Program-made: the position numbers and the translations under genes
From: Maea johnstoni
Taxonomy: Eukaryota; Annelida; Polychaeta; Spionida; Magelonidae
Length of the DNA: 64,000 nucleotides
Direction of reading: 5' to 3'
Assembly: GCA_963942565.1 (NCBI GenBank)
Contig: OZ012690.1
Location: 35,123,904 to 35,187,903, forward strand
Notes under the pieces: model-generated
Databases searched by the model: none
Seen by the model: the letters and a program-made list of their open reading frames with translations, nothing else
What the model was told of the DNA's origin: nothing
In this document: piece after piece, positions 21,913-33,636 of the stretch
Layout: each line of letters opens with the position of its first letter
Position numbering within the stretch: the stretch's first letter is position 1

Positions 21913-22308
21913 CTATCTGCGGTAGTTGTAGGACTGGGCAAGCTCATTGATGCTATTAAGAGATTTCTGTATCTCTATCAGCTCCTCAGCTTTCTGGTTG
22001 AGACTCTCTGCGTACTCATTGCGTTGATTCTCCATGACAGACAGACCCATGTGCATCTCGTAGCAGGACTTGCGGCGCTCATGTTTGGAGTGATCATGGC
22101 TGCTTCTGATCTTCTCAATGTGTTGGTCGATCTTGAGAATCTGCTTGCAGTACTGGACAAGACGTTGTCTTCCAAGATGGAGGCGACCACAGGCTGCAGT
22201 GGGCTTGGCACGACCAGGGGTGCGGATTCTCTTGGACTTGTGGCGTTTGAGACTAGGTGTTCTGACTCTGGATAAGACACCATCTAGGTTACTCTGGCTG
22301 CTGCTCAT
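21913..22308 (-). CDS. Unrecognised 131-residue basic/coiled-coil protein with histone-type gene signals, copy 1
   Basis: I do not recognise the family. The ATG at 22308 stands in GCCATCATGAGC. The N-terminal third is basic and Ser/Thr-rich, with two RTP sites (T17, T30; TPGR fits a CDK site) and KRHKSKR. Residues 43-75 form a basic helix (RLHLGRQRLVQYCKQILK), then His-rich SSHDHSKHERRK. Residues 93-126 are a heptad-like helix ending ELIEIQKSLNSINELAQ, probably a coiled coil. There is no histone fold, H1 winged helix or protamine-like Arg run. It is intronless, with a CCAAT/TATA/CATTC promoter and a histone stem-loop, so S-phase or early-embryo expression is inferred. A nuclear, chromatin- or spindle-related role is only a guess. 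Copy-specific residues: K26, E108. Confidence 0.82.
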   Translation of the reverse strand: MSSSQSNLDGVLSRVRTPSLKRHKSKRIRTPGRAKPTAACGRLHLGRQRLVQYCKQILKIDQHIEKIRSSHDHSKHERRKSCYEMHMGLSVMENQRNEYAESLNQKAEELIEIQKSLNSINELAQSYNYRR

Positions 22309-22375
22309 GATGGCGCTGCTGTAGAGAAGTTGGCACAAAGGTGAAGAGATGTTGCTGGCTTGAAGGCTTCAGTGA

Positions 22376-22463
22376 CTGAATGGTTATCATCAGATCCTCA
22401 GCCAGTATTTATACCATCCTAGCACCCAGAGCTGGCACCCTTTCTTAGACAATCAACCAATCA
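22376..22463 (-). promoter_or_regulatory. Core promoter of copy 1: inverted CCAAT, TATAAATA, CATTC cap site
   Basis: On the minus strand: TGATTGG (CCAATCA inverted, 22457-22463), TATAAATA (22406-22413) and CCATTCAG (22376-22383). The A of CATTC (22381) is 32 nt after the first T of TATA and CCAAT is about 80 nt upstream of it. PyCATTCPu is the classic histone cap motif. The 5'UTR would be about 73 nt. A further GTGGGCGTGG lies in the opposite sense near 22534. Confidence 0.85.
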
Positions 22464-22791
22464 GGAGCCAGCATGCCAGGTTACTTCCTCATATGGATTA
22501 AGAGGGTTAATAGCTTCCACCGGGCACTCTATAAGTGGGCGTGGCAGCTTCCTGAGGTACTTATCTCAGAATTATTGCTATCAGTTGTCGGTCAGAAACC
22601 ACACCACACTTGCTACCGTGTGTTTGGGGTGTGGCTTCAGCTGTCAATCAAAGTGCAATTAGGTTACTTGAGGAAATGTGGGATAGGACTGGCAGATTCA
22701 CTTAAAGCTATTTTCATTTGTGTTGTATAGTTTATGCTTATGTTTGGATTATGAAAATATTCAATTGAACTTTGTAATAATAATAAGTTAC

Positions 22792-22848
22792 CCCCCCCCC
22801 CTATGATATAACTACTCGAAAACCATACCAGAGAGAGAGAGAGAGAGG
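22792..22848. repeat. Poly-C run and short GA microsatellite
   Basis: About ten C at 22792-22801, then GAGAGAGA at about 22831-22848. The GA tract is a short version of the 120-bp tract in unit E (62694-62810). Confidence 0.8.
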
Positions 22849-23889
22849 GGGGTGCTCTATCTTTCCTGTATCATGTGTATGTACATATAGCAATAGGGTA
22901 TAGATTAATAGTCTCATATAAGTAATATATATATATAAACTGTTTTATCTATCAATCAGTACCAATCTGACAGCTCTTCATAAATATAAGTACACATAGC
23001 ATGTACTTGCCATACAATCTTTACAGCTTGTTAATATCATACCATGAAATGGACAATATCATTACTGCATATTAGATTTTCTTATATCAAAATTGCTTAA
23101 TGAAGTTGCATGACATGAATTTTATCTATTAAATCAATCTCAGTGAAATGAAATGTAAGACTAAATTCTGATTTTTTTATATGCTTAGTTAAGTTACTGA
23201 TTAACTGGCAGCACATTTATGAATAAACGGTGGACCCTGATAGGCTTTTTGAATCATTTTCATAATCACAAGACATTACATGTATGGCTCTCTATCAGTA
23301 ATTTCCATAAAAATTAAGATTTCTGATTGATAAACACAAAATATATATTTTAAGTACATCTCTTACATCTTCATGGTTAAACACCAATTTGCATTTTCAT
23401 TAATCAAGGTATACATTTTATGAAATGGGGCCAACATTGTAGCCAAACGCACCTGCTGAAATGCATGATCTATCAACAGGTTGAGCATAGTGAACAGTAA
23501 ATACATTATCCTGCAAAAATATTTGAGTTCCTAAGTGATTGGGGTTGCTTAATAAAATCAACCCTTAATTTCTGTTGATAATTTATTTCAATAAAGTTTT
23601 GGATTTTTGACAGTTTTGTTATTGTTTGTTGGTAAAACACCTGCTAACAAATCAGGTAAAATGCTTTCCAATTAACAGGTTAGTTTATTCAGAGGTAAGT
23701 GGGTGAGAAAACCAATATTAATTGATATAATCAACCCTCTATTTTAATCAGGATTAATGTAGATTAATGGCAATCAATTTTTCTAATGTCGTTAATGTGT
23801 GATTATGGCAATCTAAGCAGTTGGTATACTTAATTCTTGAATGTATTTATTGTATGTGTGAAAGAGAGACAAAATAGATTATATCTTAT

Positions 23890-25737
23890 ATTATCTGTAA
23901 TACCCAAGTTTGGTGTAAATGGGTCAAAAACATAGACATGTTTGGACTTAGTTATTGATGCAAGGAAAATGATAAGAATAAAATGAAATCCTTTTTTTAT
24001 TTATGTATGTACTTATAGAGTTTAGACCCTTTACTTCTCATGCATACCTGTCAGAGAAAGTTAGGTTGTGTTAGAATTATTCAGCCTGAATTACAAGCTC
24101 TATTTTTGTTCAATTGATAATTGGCTATATATATGTTATGTCTGATGGGGCACATTAAGGTTTTTAAAAGCAGACTTGTAATCCTACAGACTCCAGCCTT
24201 TCCTCAAACCTGCTCAGTACCACTGTCTCTGGAAAAACAACACTGTAATGATGTCCTCCTCCTCCTCCTTTACCATCACTGGCAGAGACCTGATTGATCT
24301 ACACCTATCGTGAGCACCCCTCATTGCAATCAAGCTGTTTGTGGTAACTGATCTGAGTTTGGAACAAATCTACCTGGAGCCAGAGAGGTAGATTATCTAG
24401 GTAATGTACCTCTCTGCTGAAGCCCAGCAGGAGCTGAAAACAGGTTCAACCTCATCCAGCCTTAGACTGTCTGAGGATGCAAACTGTAGTGTCTGACCAA
24501 CAGTGTTAGTATTGAGTAGTTTGTTGTCTCCTCCATAGTTTACATAGAATATTCAGCTGTGTATTTACAGGAACTTGATATATAATTTCTTTGTCCAGTT
24601 TTAAGGTCTTTAAGAGACATGAAAGTTCAGGTAACAGAGTTAGTACTTGATAAAATTTGTTACCTCGTCCATATTCAACATTAAATCCCTGTGAAACCTC
24701 AAAATAATATATTTCAGATATTTTATTTTTGTCTCTTATTCATACATGAGAGATGAATACATACAAGAAAGTAGTAATAGGTACACAGTGTAAAAGTGGT
24801 CTTTTAGACCTATGAGAAACCAGGTAAGGAATAAATAATTATGTTAATATCAGCAGGAACTATATATATTTGAAATATATAGTTCCCGATATCAGTGACA
24901 ACAAAAAAATAAGTGCAATGTTTTGAGTATTTGCGTATAGCATTCTAAGGTTAAGATGCTTGGATTTATTTGGATTAGGGATGTGGTTTCTGTTTCCTGC
25001 TTCTTAATTCTAATATGTTATCAATTTCATGATACTGATTACAATAATAGCAGCCAGCTGTGAGTGATTACAGTGAGGGGGGAGGGGTGTGACATGAAGT
25101 TCCTGCTGGGGGGGTATCCTTGGGGAAGCATTGATGCCACACTCCACAAGTCTTATCAATAAGATTATACAAGGCTATCTGTAAACGCAGCACACTCTCT
25201 GAATAACAATCAATCCAGATTGAAGAGTTTGTGTGACAGCTTCATTCAATCCATAATGTACTGACAGCTAGGAAACCCATATTATACTGACAGCTAGCAA
25301 ATCCATATTGCACTGACAGCTTTAAAGGGTATCCATGTCAGGATAATTGAAGATGACACTCACATTATCAAATCCAATGTATGGCAGCATCAGGATCTAT
25401 TTTGACAATAACTTTTGAATTGAAAATGATTTAAAGGAGAGTTGTTGTTAGTGTCCTTATCAACATTTCTCATTCAAATATTTTCCCAAACTATTCCTTT
25501 GGCCACAGTAGGAACTAATGGGTTAACATCAATGGCTTTCCTTGTTACATTAATTGCAGATGATACATCAGTAAAGATGTGATTGCAAATTGATTGCAGC
25601 CTTTAAGTATTTACCATAGGTAGGGTACCAGTTTGATTTAACTGACCATTATGAAGGCTTATCCCAGCACACAATAAAGCTAAAACCAGCAGGCTAGATA
25701 CTTCATAATTTATTTTCTACCTCTTCTTCTTCTTTTT

Positions 25738-25816
<79 letters not shown>

Positions 25817-27800
25817 CACTACTACTACTACTACTAATACTACTACTTCTTCTTCTTCTATTACTACTACTAGATCTAGTATTATTGCTCTGCTCTCATA
25901 ATGATTGAAATGGGAATTTTGGGGGCCAATCCAGGATTTCTGTACAAGAGATTGGACCTGTATGAGTGGGGTTTGGTCTGACAGAGGTAGCTAGATCTAC
26001 CACATTGGTTTCCAGCAAAACTAAAGAAAAGTGATGATTCGTAGCAAACAATCAGTTTTTTGAATTTCACCTGGGGAGGGGGGGGGGGGAGAGGTTGTCA
26101 AAGCCCTCTGCATCCGGCCTTGAATTGGAAAAAAAATAGTCCAGGCCTTACCTGGCAGGTAAACGAGGTAACAGATGCACCCGTTTAAATCCTTCCCTCA
26201 TACGGATGGGTTTATCTCATTTGGCTGAAATTGGCTAGAACTATGTCTTTTTTCGTAGACTTAATGCAGACATTAGACAACCTCTTTCCTGTAGAAATAA
26301 CATGTAATTAAAAGATTAAGAGGATTTTCGTTCAATATGTTCTGTTTAAATGCAAGTCATTAGTCTGCTGGAAAGGCTCAAACTCAGCTAAATGCCGTCA
26401 TTAGGTGCGATAAATCAAGCTTATCCAATCTACAAATGGTAGGGATGTGGCCTGAGAAAGTTACTGATGAATTTAGTGTTTTTAACATCAGTCAAATATT
26501 TCCCTAAACACCTGTGCTTCAGACATCTTTTCAATAATCGAATCTTTGAGAAAACAAATCCAGGAACAATTTCAAAATCAGGTAGTTTGTAAACAAAAGC
26601 CTTGGGATTTTTTTTCATGATTTCTCCTTTCACATGGTTTAAGAGTATACTGAGAGAAGGACTTAATTAAGTCCGCAGAAAAAAAGTGTTAATGAATTTT
26701 ATCTTATTTCTAAAGTTGCTGGCTACACTTCCCTCTGAAATACTTTTGGCTACAACTATGCCAAATTACAAACACATCCTTTATCAATTGATATTCAAAA
26801 TGCATGTTTGAAGCAGCCAACTGTTTTGGTGAAATCCGATATAAAGAAAAGGGCCAAAACCATTTGCTGCTTGAATATATCCATAGGCTTCCATATGCAA
26901 GCCTATGGGAGCTTCTGTAATAGATGGTCTCTCGCTCTGCTCAGTGATTGCCTATACATTCACAATTGATCTGATTATGCGGAAAAGGGTGTACAGGCTT
27001 TAATATAAGTAAAAATCCCGAAATGGCCCTATATTCCCAAATTAACCCCGTAAGCCACCTTACCTGTTCAAAGTTTCCGGATCATGTGCACACTTTAACT
27101 ACAGCTGCAGATGGGTTCTATTAAGGTGGGAAATAACACCTTGCTTGAAGATTAGGTTCATGTTCTTATCCTAAACCTAAGAGCTGACACATGCTATCAA
27201 ATAATGGCCATTGTAATATATGAATAGTGAGCACGCTAATTGAATTCAAATTCCCAGATCAGAATCTTAAGTCTTCCTGCTTGCCTGGCAGGGATTGTCA
27301 CCTTTAGAATCTTTGCAATACAGAATGATATTTATATTTCTCTTAGCCAATTCATGCCTGTACATGGCAACCAAAAATGGCCTGACAATTTACACAATAA
27401 CACTTAGGGAAAACCAAATTTTTGAAAGTATTTGAGTGAGAAATCTTCATCAGGACCAACAACTCTCCTTCAATTTTAGTGAAATGAAGTTTAATTCCAA
27501 ATTTGAAATCATGTTTGAATATTTGTTAAAAAATCACTAAATATTTGAAGCATAGTTTTGGGTTGGGTTTCCTATCAACATTTCTATTTCAAATATTTTC
27601 CTAAACTGCTTTGGTCACAAAGATATCACCAAAATAGTCTGGGCACCACAGGAGTGAATGGGTTGTCTAACCTTTTCACATCTGGAGCATACACACATGA
27701 TCTGACAAGCATGGATCCCAAACTAATATCTTGAGAATCATTTGACTGACATTTGCTGTTCAAGATGGGTTTAACAATCCCTCTTCAAACATGCATTTTT
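23890..27800. other. Unit-B-specific sequence, no gene seen
   Basis: AT-rich, no ORF longer than about 70 codons with protein-like features, no tRNA or other RNA gene seen. It contains a CTA microsatellite, a small AT hairpin near 24857-24889 (GGAACTATATAT and its inverse), and G runs near 25079 and 26078. Confidence 0.5.
25738..25872 (+). repeat. CTA trinucleotide microsatellite
   Basis: About 30 ACT/CTA units, flanked by TTC-rich imperfect repeats and ending ATTACTACTACTAG. Confidence 0.95.
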
Positions 27801-28901
27801 TTTTCGAATATTACACAATATGATGATTTTTGTTTAACCCATTCATGCTTCTTTTGGTTCTACAATAACCAAGCAAGGGGGTTTGAGGGTTCAACAAAGC
27901 CAACTTGAATATACTGTAGTGTTTTCCTCGTCTAATTATCACCTTAAACCCCCAAGGCACACATCTCCCTAATGAACTAGAAAAAGAAACAAACCAAATC
28001 ATCTTGTCCTATGACAATACCTAGTATTGTTCCTAGAAGTATCTCCCAAATATCTCGAGGTTATTCTAAAACAATGGCCACTGGACTCTTCCTTTCATTG
28101 GTAAAATACAGGGAAAACACACTAAGCAAGTCTGTTGAAAAGACCTTTTAGACTTGTTTCATGTAATTCTCCTTTTACTTCAATTGTCCTGGCTCTGGAG
28201 GGTTTGTAAGACATCACTTGGAACAACTATGAACAATTATCTCTGTTTTTGTTTGTGTTTTGATTTAGGGTCTTTAAAACTCATCCATGCCCAGAACTCA
28301 CTTTGAAAAGGTTGCCTCAATGGTAAAAATACTTTGATACTTAAATTGACAAGATGTTTAAAGGACAACGTGATTTGAATGTTGATGAACATTTCTCCTT
28401 TAAGCAGTAATTGTACTGGAATAAAGCATAAAAATGAGATTTTTCATTTAACCCTTTCATCTCTGCAGCCACCAAAAACAGCCCGACCCACTTACATCTG
28501 GACTGCATATAGTGGATTGACAACTTTGAACTTAACTAAAAAATGAGCAATATCTTTAGAAATACTTGAGAAAGTGATAGTTCAACCCATCAGAAAAACT
28601 TTTAACAGCAATCAATTATAGCCTATTGATATATCAAAAAGTGAAAAGTTGCCTTCATTTGTATCTAGAATAATTGTATCTTGACTTATTTCTTTACATC
28701 TCTCTTTTGAGGAATTGCTATTTTTAAAGTAGTTGTGCTGAGAAAAATGATTACGTTATATGCATGTTAATTTATAAACAAGCAAAGAAACAACAAGCTT
28801 AACAAATGTGAAGAAATTAGGATTCAATTATCAAGAAATTAATTTAATAATAAGTCAAATGTAAAGGAACCATCAGTACAAATCTCTCTGGATATCTGAT
28901 T

Positions 28902-28917
28902 GGTACTGATAAGGACC
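28902..28917 (-). terminator. Second histone-type hairpin, copy 2 (decayed stem)
   Basis: Minus strand GGTCCTTATCAGTACC: the loop is still TATC but one stem pair is broken. It is followed by TCCAGAGAGATT, a near-HDE. It lies 168 nt past the main hairpin. Confidence 0.55.
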
Positions 28918-29062
28918 CTTTGGTACAAGCACTGTCCTTATTTTGTGTAAGCTAAATTAAAACAGCTATTTTCTCAAAAATCATCTATATTTTTATAACT
29001 ATTTGATACCATTTAAAAAAATTATTGTTTGGATAACAAGCAACAACTATCATAAGGCACAA

Positions 29063-29100
29063 TCTCTTTCTGGAGTAAGTGGCTGGTCCTGATAAGGACC
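29063..29100 (-). terminator. Histone-type 3' end, copy 2 (hairpin 29085-29100, HDE 29063-29073)
   Basis: GGTCCTTATCAGGACC and CCAGAAAGAGA are both unchanged from copy 1, with the same 58-nt and 11-nt spacings. Confidence 0.87.
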
Positions 29101-29158
29101 CTTTGATATAAGCATTGGATCATGTGACCAGCCAGCAGTGCTAGGTCTGGCAATGAGG

Positions 29159-29554
29159 CTATCTGCGGTAGTAGTAGGACTGGGCAAGCTCATTGATGCT
29201 ATTAAGAGATTTCTGTATCTCTATCAGCTCATCAGCTTTCTGGTTGAGACTCTCTGCGTACTCATTGCGTTGATTCTCCATGACAGACAGACCCATGTGC
29301 ATCTCGTAGCAGGACTTGCGGCGCTCATGTTTGGAGTGATCATGGCTGCTTCTGATCTTCTCAATGTGTTGGTCGATCTTGAGAATCTGCTTGCAGTACT
29401 GGACAAGACGTTGTCTTCCATGATGGAGGCGACCACAGGCTGCAGTGGGCTTGGCACGACCAGGGGTGCGGATTCTTGTGGACTTGTGGCGTTTGAGACT
29501 AGGTGTTCTGACTCTGGATAAGACACCATCTAGGTTACTCTGGCTGCTGCTCAT
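29159..29554 (-). CDS. 131-residue histone-type-processed protein, copy 2
   Basis: Intact from the ATG at 29554. Relative to copy 1: T26, H45 in place of Leu, D108, and Y128 in place of Asn. All are amino-acid changes; I counted no synonymous change against copy 1. The L45H change in the basic helix is found only here. Confidence 0.82.
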   Translation of the reverse strand: MSSSQSNLDGVLSRVRTPSLKRHKSTRIRTPGRAKPTAACGRLHHGRQRLVQYCKQILKIDQHIEKIRSSHDHSKHERRKSCYEMHMGLSVMENQRNEYAESLNQKADELIEIQKSLNSINELAQSYYYRR

Positions 29555-29621
29555 GATGGCGCTGCTGTAGAGAAGTTGGCACAAAGGTGAAGAGATGTTG
29601 CTGGCTTGAGGGCTTCAGTGA

Positions 29622-29709
29622 CTGAATGGTTATCATCAGATCCTCAGCCAGTATTTATACCATCCCAGCACCCAGAGCTGGCACCCCTTCTTAGACAATC
29701 AACCAATCA
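29622..29709 (-). promoter_or_regulatory. Core promoter of copy 2
   Basis: Inverted CCAAT at 29703-29709, TATAAATA at 29652-29659 and CCATTCAG at 29622-29629. Upstream of about 29730 the sequence differs from the other copies (GCTGATTACCTACCTGAGG), but ATAAGTGGGCGTGGC and GTGTGGCTTCAGCTGTC are kept. Confidence 0.83.
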
Positions 29710-30538
29710 GGAGCCAGCATGCCAGGTAGCTGATTACCTACCTGAGGAAGAGTAGCTCAGGTAGCTGCCATCACTGTATAAGTGGGCGTGGCACCTTACT
29801 TTAGGGTATTAACTAAGTACCTCACGGCTGTCAGCTTTCACTCAGAATCCACATCCGACTCTCAGGAGGTGTGGCTTCAGCTGTCAATCAAATAGCAATT
29901 AGGATCCCTATCTTGAGGAAGCATGGCAGAGGAAAGGTAGACACAAATGATAATTGTTTTCCAACCAACATTTTTCTCAATGTGATGATTTCTAGTGACA
30001 CTCACTGAAATTTTCCTTGAGAATCATAGTAATATTCATTCAATAATGAATATAAATGCAATCCCTACAAAAGTGAAATATATCATAATTGTTGTTTTGT
30101 TGTACTTCTGCAGGCCTTTGCAGGGTGAGAAAAAATATAATATCTTGGAAAAAGTATCTCTCCTTAACTTTAAATTTGAATCTTTAAATCAAATTGATTT
30201 CATTTTTGATTTGTTCTTAGTATTCTATCAACCCAATAAAACACATGTTAGAATGTTCTATTGCATGCTGTGAAAATCCAAAAATTAGGTCTGGGAAAAT
30301 CCTGGTGGCTAGGTTAGGAATGTTGTTGTTGTATTGGTTGCTTTAGGTTACTTTCTTATGTGTGTGTTTTAGGTACTAGCAATAATGTAGCATTTATAGC
30401 ATTTATAAACCCGTTTATCTTCAGAATGCCACAAAAAAATGTGGTGGGGGAAATCATACTACATCATATTTCAATATATTTGAAGAGTCAACAGTCAACA
30501 ATAAGTGCCTATTAATTATATTACAAATTCTAGCCATT

Positions 30539-30946
30539 ACAGGATATGGCCACAGTACCAACCGTCCTGGCCACCACGGTACCGTGGTGGCCCGGACGGT
30601 TGGGAGCAATGCTTCCTGTGATTCGCACTCCCTAGAGAACGCTACCCACCTGGCGGGCACTGGCGTGCAGGTCCTTAATTATCTATATGGGTCAAATGCA
30701 GCCAGCTAGTAGCAGTATACGATGGAGTGTTGACGCTAGATGTGACAGCCATACAGATTTCCACTTGCAGCAGAAAATTGAGTATAAAAGCAGTTTTCAT
30801 GGAAATGGCTACAAGAAAGTGGTATATTTAGTTTAGGAAGTATACGATACTCTGGTGTGCAGCTTAATATAGGAGTTTTAGCATGCTCTTGAGGGTTGAA
30901 AGTTGTAACAAGTGACTTTAAAAAGTTCTGTGTGACCATATCCTGT
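30539..30946. mobile_element. TIR element with a 46-bp near-perfect palindrome, unit B only
   Basis: Inverted ends ACAGGATATGGYCACA bound 408 bp. At 30558-30603 lies a GC-rich palindrome with a single mismatched pair (half-site starting CCAACCGTCC and ending CACGGT). It stands in unit-B sequence that other units lack. Target duplication unclear (CAT on both sides at most). No convincing ORF. Confidence 0.7.
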
Positions 30947-32143
30947 CATGCTATATCCCAAAATGATTCTCCAGATATTAACTTCAAGGGAATGGCTTGA
31001 ATGCATGGAAATAAACAAGACCACTATGTGTTAGGTAAGATGGTGAAAACTAACAAACTGACCAGTAGCTCTCTCCTTCAGTTACCTGTTGCACTTCAAG
31101 AAAGAGCAATTAACATTTGTTTTCACACCAAGTTTCCTCTGAATAAACCAACAAGTTAATTGGAAAACACTTCACTTGATATGTTTGCAGGTGTTCCCAC
31201 CAACACACAACAACACATCTATTAAGAAAATTATCAATGATTTTTGTTTTCATTAAAAAATATCTAACAATCCTGATTATGGCAATTATTACAAATAAAT
31301 TGTTTTAAAAATAAACACATGACTTTTCTAAAGAAGGAATACCAACTTTAGTCAAATAATTCCTAAAAATAAAATAAGAGATAATGCTTTATTATTAAGA
31401 AATTTGCATACCGTATATTTTATACCCTATGTATGTTCCAAATGTAAGTGGGTTAAACTTTAACCCTTTCAGGCAAAGAATATGAATCTTACAATATTGG
31501 AAGTGTGATTATTTTGAAAAAGAGATATTCCTATCCATAGTAAAATTCAAATCCCTCCTCTTTTCTGGTACTGTGGCTTTCATATTTGTCAGCAATAATA
31601 TAATATAAAGAACAAAAGTGCTCTTTGGCTAGGCTGATGTTGGATTAAGGGAGTAGTTTTTATCAAGTATCATACTTTGTTTTTGTCATACCCTGCTAAA
31701 ATGACACAAGACTGAAGAACCACCATGCATTTCTAAATGTTTATTTCTAAACTTAAACAAAGGTAATCAAAGATGGCTAGACTTGATCTCTGAGAGAATA
31801 CTTTATGCTGCAATATTACACTGGAGACACCGATATATTTTATCAATCAATCAAGAATTTATGTTAGTGGATTACACTGGTATGTCTGGAGATGTTTATA
31901 CCTGTTTAGGGTTCCACCCCTAATTGGGCACAGCACCCCTGGGTATTCCATACTGCATGCTCTCAATTAGCTTTGCAATTAGTTGGGCACTTCCTGAGAC
32001 ATTTAGATGACTGGTATGTCATCTCACATTCGGCACCATGCAACTACCAGGATCCTCCCTTTAACTGACACTGGTGTTTCCCAATGAGAGATGTCAGCAC
32101 TGTGTCATCTTTGGTTAATTCCCATTCAGAACTAGAACTTTAC

Positions 32144-32346
32144 TTAACCCTTATGCTGGTAGTTGCTAATTTCGCCAATACAAAATGAAGCACAAACCTG
32201 AAAAATGACTGAACCCCTGGCACATGGGTACTGATCTGAGTGTACTCAGCGGGAGCTATCTAATGAATACCAACTTGACAGAGTTTACAAAAATCTTTGC
32301 ATCCGTGTGCTTTGGATGAAAATAGCCTTAGCTATGGAAGGCTTAA
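32144..32346 (+). mobile_element. TTAA-flanked MITE (family T), unit C
   Basis: Clean copy with TTAA at both ends: TTAACCCTTATGCTGGTAG at the start, TAGCTATGGAAGGCTTAA at the end. 203 bp, non-coding. Confidence 0.8.
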
Positions 32347-32869
32347 TACTTCAGACTTCATCTTAAAATTGTTGTCTGCCTCTATTATACTTCTGGCAAT
32401 AACTTTGTAATTGAGAATGATTAAAAAAAAAACATATTTGAAGGAGAATTGTGCGTAGTCTTCTCAGATTACCATTTCTCCTTCAAATATTTTAAATTTA
32501 TTGAGTGAGAGTTATCACCAAAATTTGCAGGACATTTTTGTTTAGGCCACTGCATGAATAAATGGGATAATCTTAAAGAGATCTTTTTGAAAATTACAAA
32601 CATTTGTAATTGTCTCATGCGCAAATGGTGTTTAAGATTCTTGGCATTAGACTTACTAAAAAATGTAAATGACTGTGAAAACAGGAAGTAACTATAGATG
32701 GAAAAATACTGGATTACTAGGTATTTGTGTTATAATTATGGTTTACATCCCTGTTTTGGCCAAAAATGGAAGTTGGCCTTTTAAGTGACATTATTTAAAC
32801 CCTTCAGAATGTTGTATTTGCGGGTTCAATAGGATTAAGACTTAGATGGTTGAAATGTTTAGACTACAG

Positions 32870-32927
32870 AGTTTTTGCCATCATCTATGCTTCTTATATA
32901 TAAGAAGCACAGATGATGGCAAAAACT
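32870..32927. repeat. 58-nt hairpin, one mismatch
   Basis: Arms AGTTTTTGCCATCATCTATG / CAGATGATGGCAAAAACT join through CTTCTTATATATAAGAAG. The stem is about 29 bp with one mismatch and essentially no loop, so it is a cruciform-type palindrome more than a miRNA precursor. Confidence 0.8.
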
Positions 32928-33636
32928 AGGCTTGTTTGTGAAATTAAATTTATTGTCTAGATAACAGATTATTTTGCCATCTGGAAAAGAGTATCTGAAA
33001 TAAAAGAAGATATTATGTATTCTCAAAATCAGGAAACTTTAAATGGCACATGCCTGAAGGGATCGTTGGTGAGCTAGTCATAGTTGCTGTATTAAGCAAA
33101 ATGGTCCAAAAGATTTCAAACAAATTTGCCTCAGAATATCTGTCATTATTTTCTACTTTTTTCCAATTTATAGTATCACCAAAATATGTTGATTTTTCAC
33201 CCCCTGTCTGAGAGACGCGAACCACTAGAATAACTATCATAAGACATAATCTAGCTAGAATAATCTAGCTAGAATATAATCTCCAAATATGAACACTTCT
33301 GAGAAATGTATGCTCACTACTGTGCTCACTACTGTGAAGTTCCTGAGTATTTAAAATCTGAACCAACTCAAGCCCAGAGATCCCCTTGATAAGCATAGTC
33401 TGATTTCTATGATGCCCTTAAGATTTCTCATTTGAATATTTTCTGAAAGGTGCTGTCACTGATATGCTGAAAAGTCAATCTTTTAGGGTGCTAAAGGCAA
33501 GAAAGGATTGATGCATTAGTTCAATGCATTTAGGATCAACCCTTGAGAGTATAGTTTAGTACAAAGTGACTTTGTGTTGTACTATTCTAATTCTTTACTG
33601 CCTGAGAAAGTAGATGACTGAATGTCTGTCAGCCTT

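Larger units (their letters stand above)
16501..23830. repeat. Tandem unit A (shorter, 7.3 kb)
   Basis: The unit begins with a segment (ATTTAGCAATCT, then AATATTTATAGCAAG) that matches the end of unit E near 63823-63920. It then holds a reversed SINE, TTAA MITEs, a mariner-type MITE, a two-copy 140-bp minisatellite and gene copy 1. It lacks the 2-kb segment seen before the SINE in units C, D and E. Confidence 0.75.
23831..31200. repeat. Tandem unit B (rearranged)
   Basis: The unit holds gene copy 2 and the conserved 1.3 kb downstream of the gene (27890-29100), but from about 23890 to 27800 its sequence is not shared with the other units. It lacks the SINE, the T-family MITEs and the minisatellite. 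Around 31120-31200 a stretch resembles the reverse complement of the other units' CAGGTTAGTTTATTCAGAGG landmark, suggesting an inversion at the junction. Confidence 0.6.

Noticed and set aside
21892-22275. Plus-strand 127-codon hydrophobic open frame opposite each of the five genes
   Set aside because: It is open in all copies only because the opposite gene is conserved. It begins without a clear ATG context, has no promoter of its own, and the TATA, cap and 3' hairpin all belong to the minus strand.
32870-32927. miRNA precursor
   Set aside because: The stem is nearly perfect with no real loop and no sign of it in the other units; a simple palindrome is likelier.
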